NCBI GenBank assembly: GCA_017995275.1
Contig: JAGOJE010000061.1
Location: forward strand, 1 to 6,045
DNA from: Rickettsiaceae bacterium
Lineage (GTDB): Bacteria; Pseudomonadota; Alphaproteobacteria; Rickettsiales; Rickettsiaceae
Length of the DNA: 6,045 nt
Reading direction: 5' to 3'
Translations under genes and position numbers: made by a program
Shown: one piece after another, positions 5,914 through 6,045 of the stretch
Layout: the number at the start of each line of letters is the position of its first letter
How positions within the stretch are numbered: position 1 is the first letter of the stretch
The notes under the pieces: model-generated
What the model saw: only the letters and a program-made list of their open reading frames with translations
Told to the model about the DNA's origin: nothing
Databases searched by the model: none

Positions 5914-6045
5914 TTATGACTTCTTTTTCTTCTTTTGTTTTAGCGGTAATAGTATCTCTGTTGTGATTTCTTTAATTCTATTCGGTTCTTTTTCTTTTTT
6001 TCTAGCTTCTAGATAGAATTGATTCAGATTAGACCATATTAAACT
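5914..6045 (-). CDS. C-terminal 43 residues of an unidentified gene running off the right edge
   Basis: The - strand is open from the window edge (6045) to a TAA at 5914-5916. The peptide looks like a genuine protein end: an aromatic start (SLIWSNLNQFYLEARKKEKE), an amphipathic middle (IKEITTEILLPL) and a run of five lysines before the final serine. A basic tail suits a nucleic-acid-binding or ribosome-associated protein, but 43 residues are too few to name a family. The low-complexity lysine codons make the + strand conspicuously pyrimidine-rich. It lies upstream of the broken gene on the same strand, separated by 366 bases. Confidence 0.55.
   Translation of the reverse strand, partial: SLIWSNLNQFYLEARKKEKEPNRIKEITTEILLPLKQKKKKKS

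Overview
This is an AT-rich bacterial window. The left half (1-3019) holds two well-preserved housekeeping genes on the + strand. The right half (3039-6045) is sparsely coding, and every gene in it lies on the - strand. An AT-rich genome, a PpdK-PrfA pair, a small ankyrin-repeat protein, a decaying orphan gene and long gene-poor stretches together suggest an alphaproteobacterial intracellular symbiont or parasite, most likely of the Rickettsiales type. That assignment is inference from gene content; no rRNA or other decisive marker is present.

Left half: positions 1-1941 are the C-terminal three quarters of pyruvate, phosphate dikinase, cut by the window edge, with all recognisable catalytic residues intact. 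Seven bases later prfA begins (1949-3019). It encodes peptide chain release factor 1 with its GGQ and PxT motifs, and the two genes probably share a transcript.

Right half: a 200-residue ankyrin-repeat protein (3039-3641) converges on prfA with only 19 bases between the stop codons. Next come about 500 bases without a convincing gene (3642-4144). This stretch holds a 12-bp perfect inverted repeat enclosing a 269-bp segment that looks like a non-autonomous or decayed mobile element, plus a strong hairpin and a perfect palindrome that share a 13-base word.

The most informative locus is 4145-5547. Three adjacent open stretches there read best as one broken gene of about 467 codons. An in-frame amber codon at 5206-5208 separates the first two pieces, and a one-base frameshift near 4487-4491 separates the second and third. 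Only the first piece has a good ribosome binding site. I do not recognise the family.

After a further gene-poor stretch (5548-5913) with small inverted repeats, the lysine-rich C-terminal end of another - strand gene runs off the right edge (5914-6045). Overall the window shows a conserved core abutting an accessory zone that is decaying. I found no CRISPR array, tRNA, rRNA or intact transposase.
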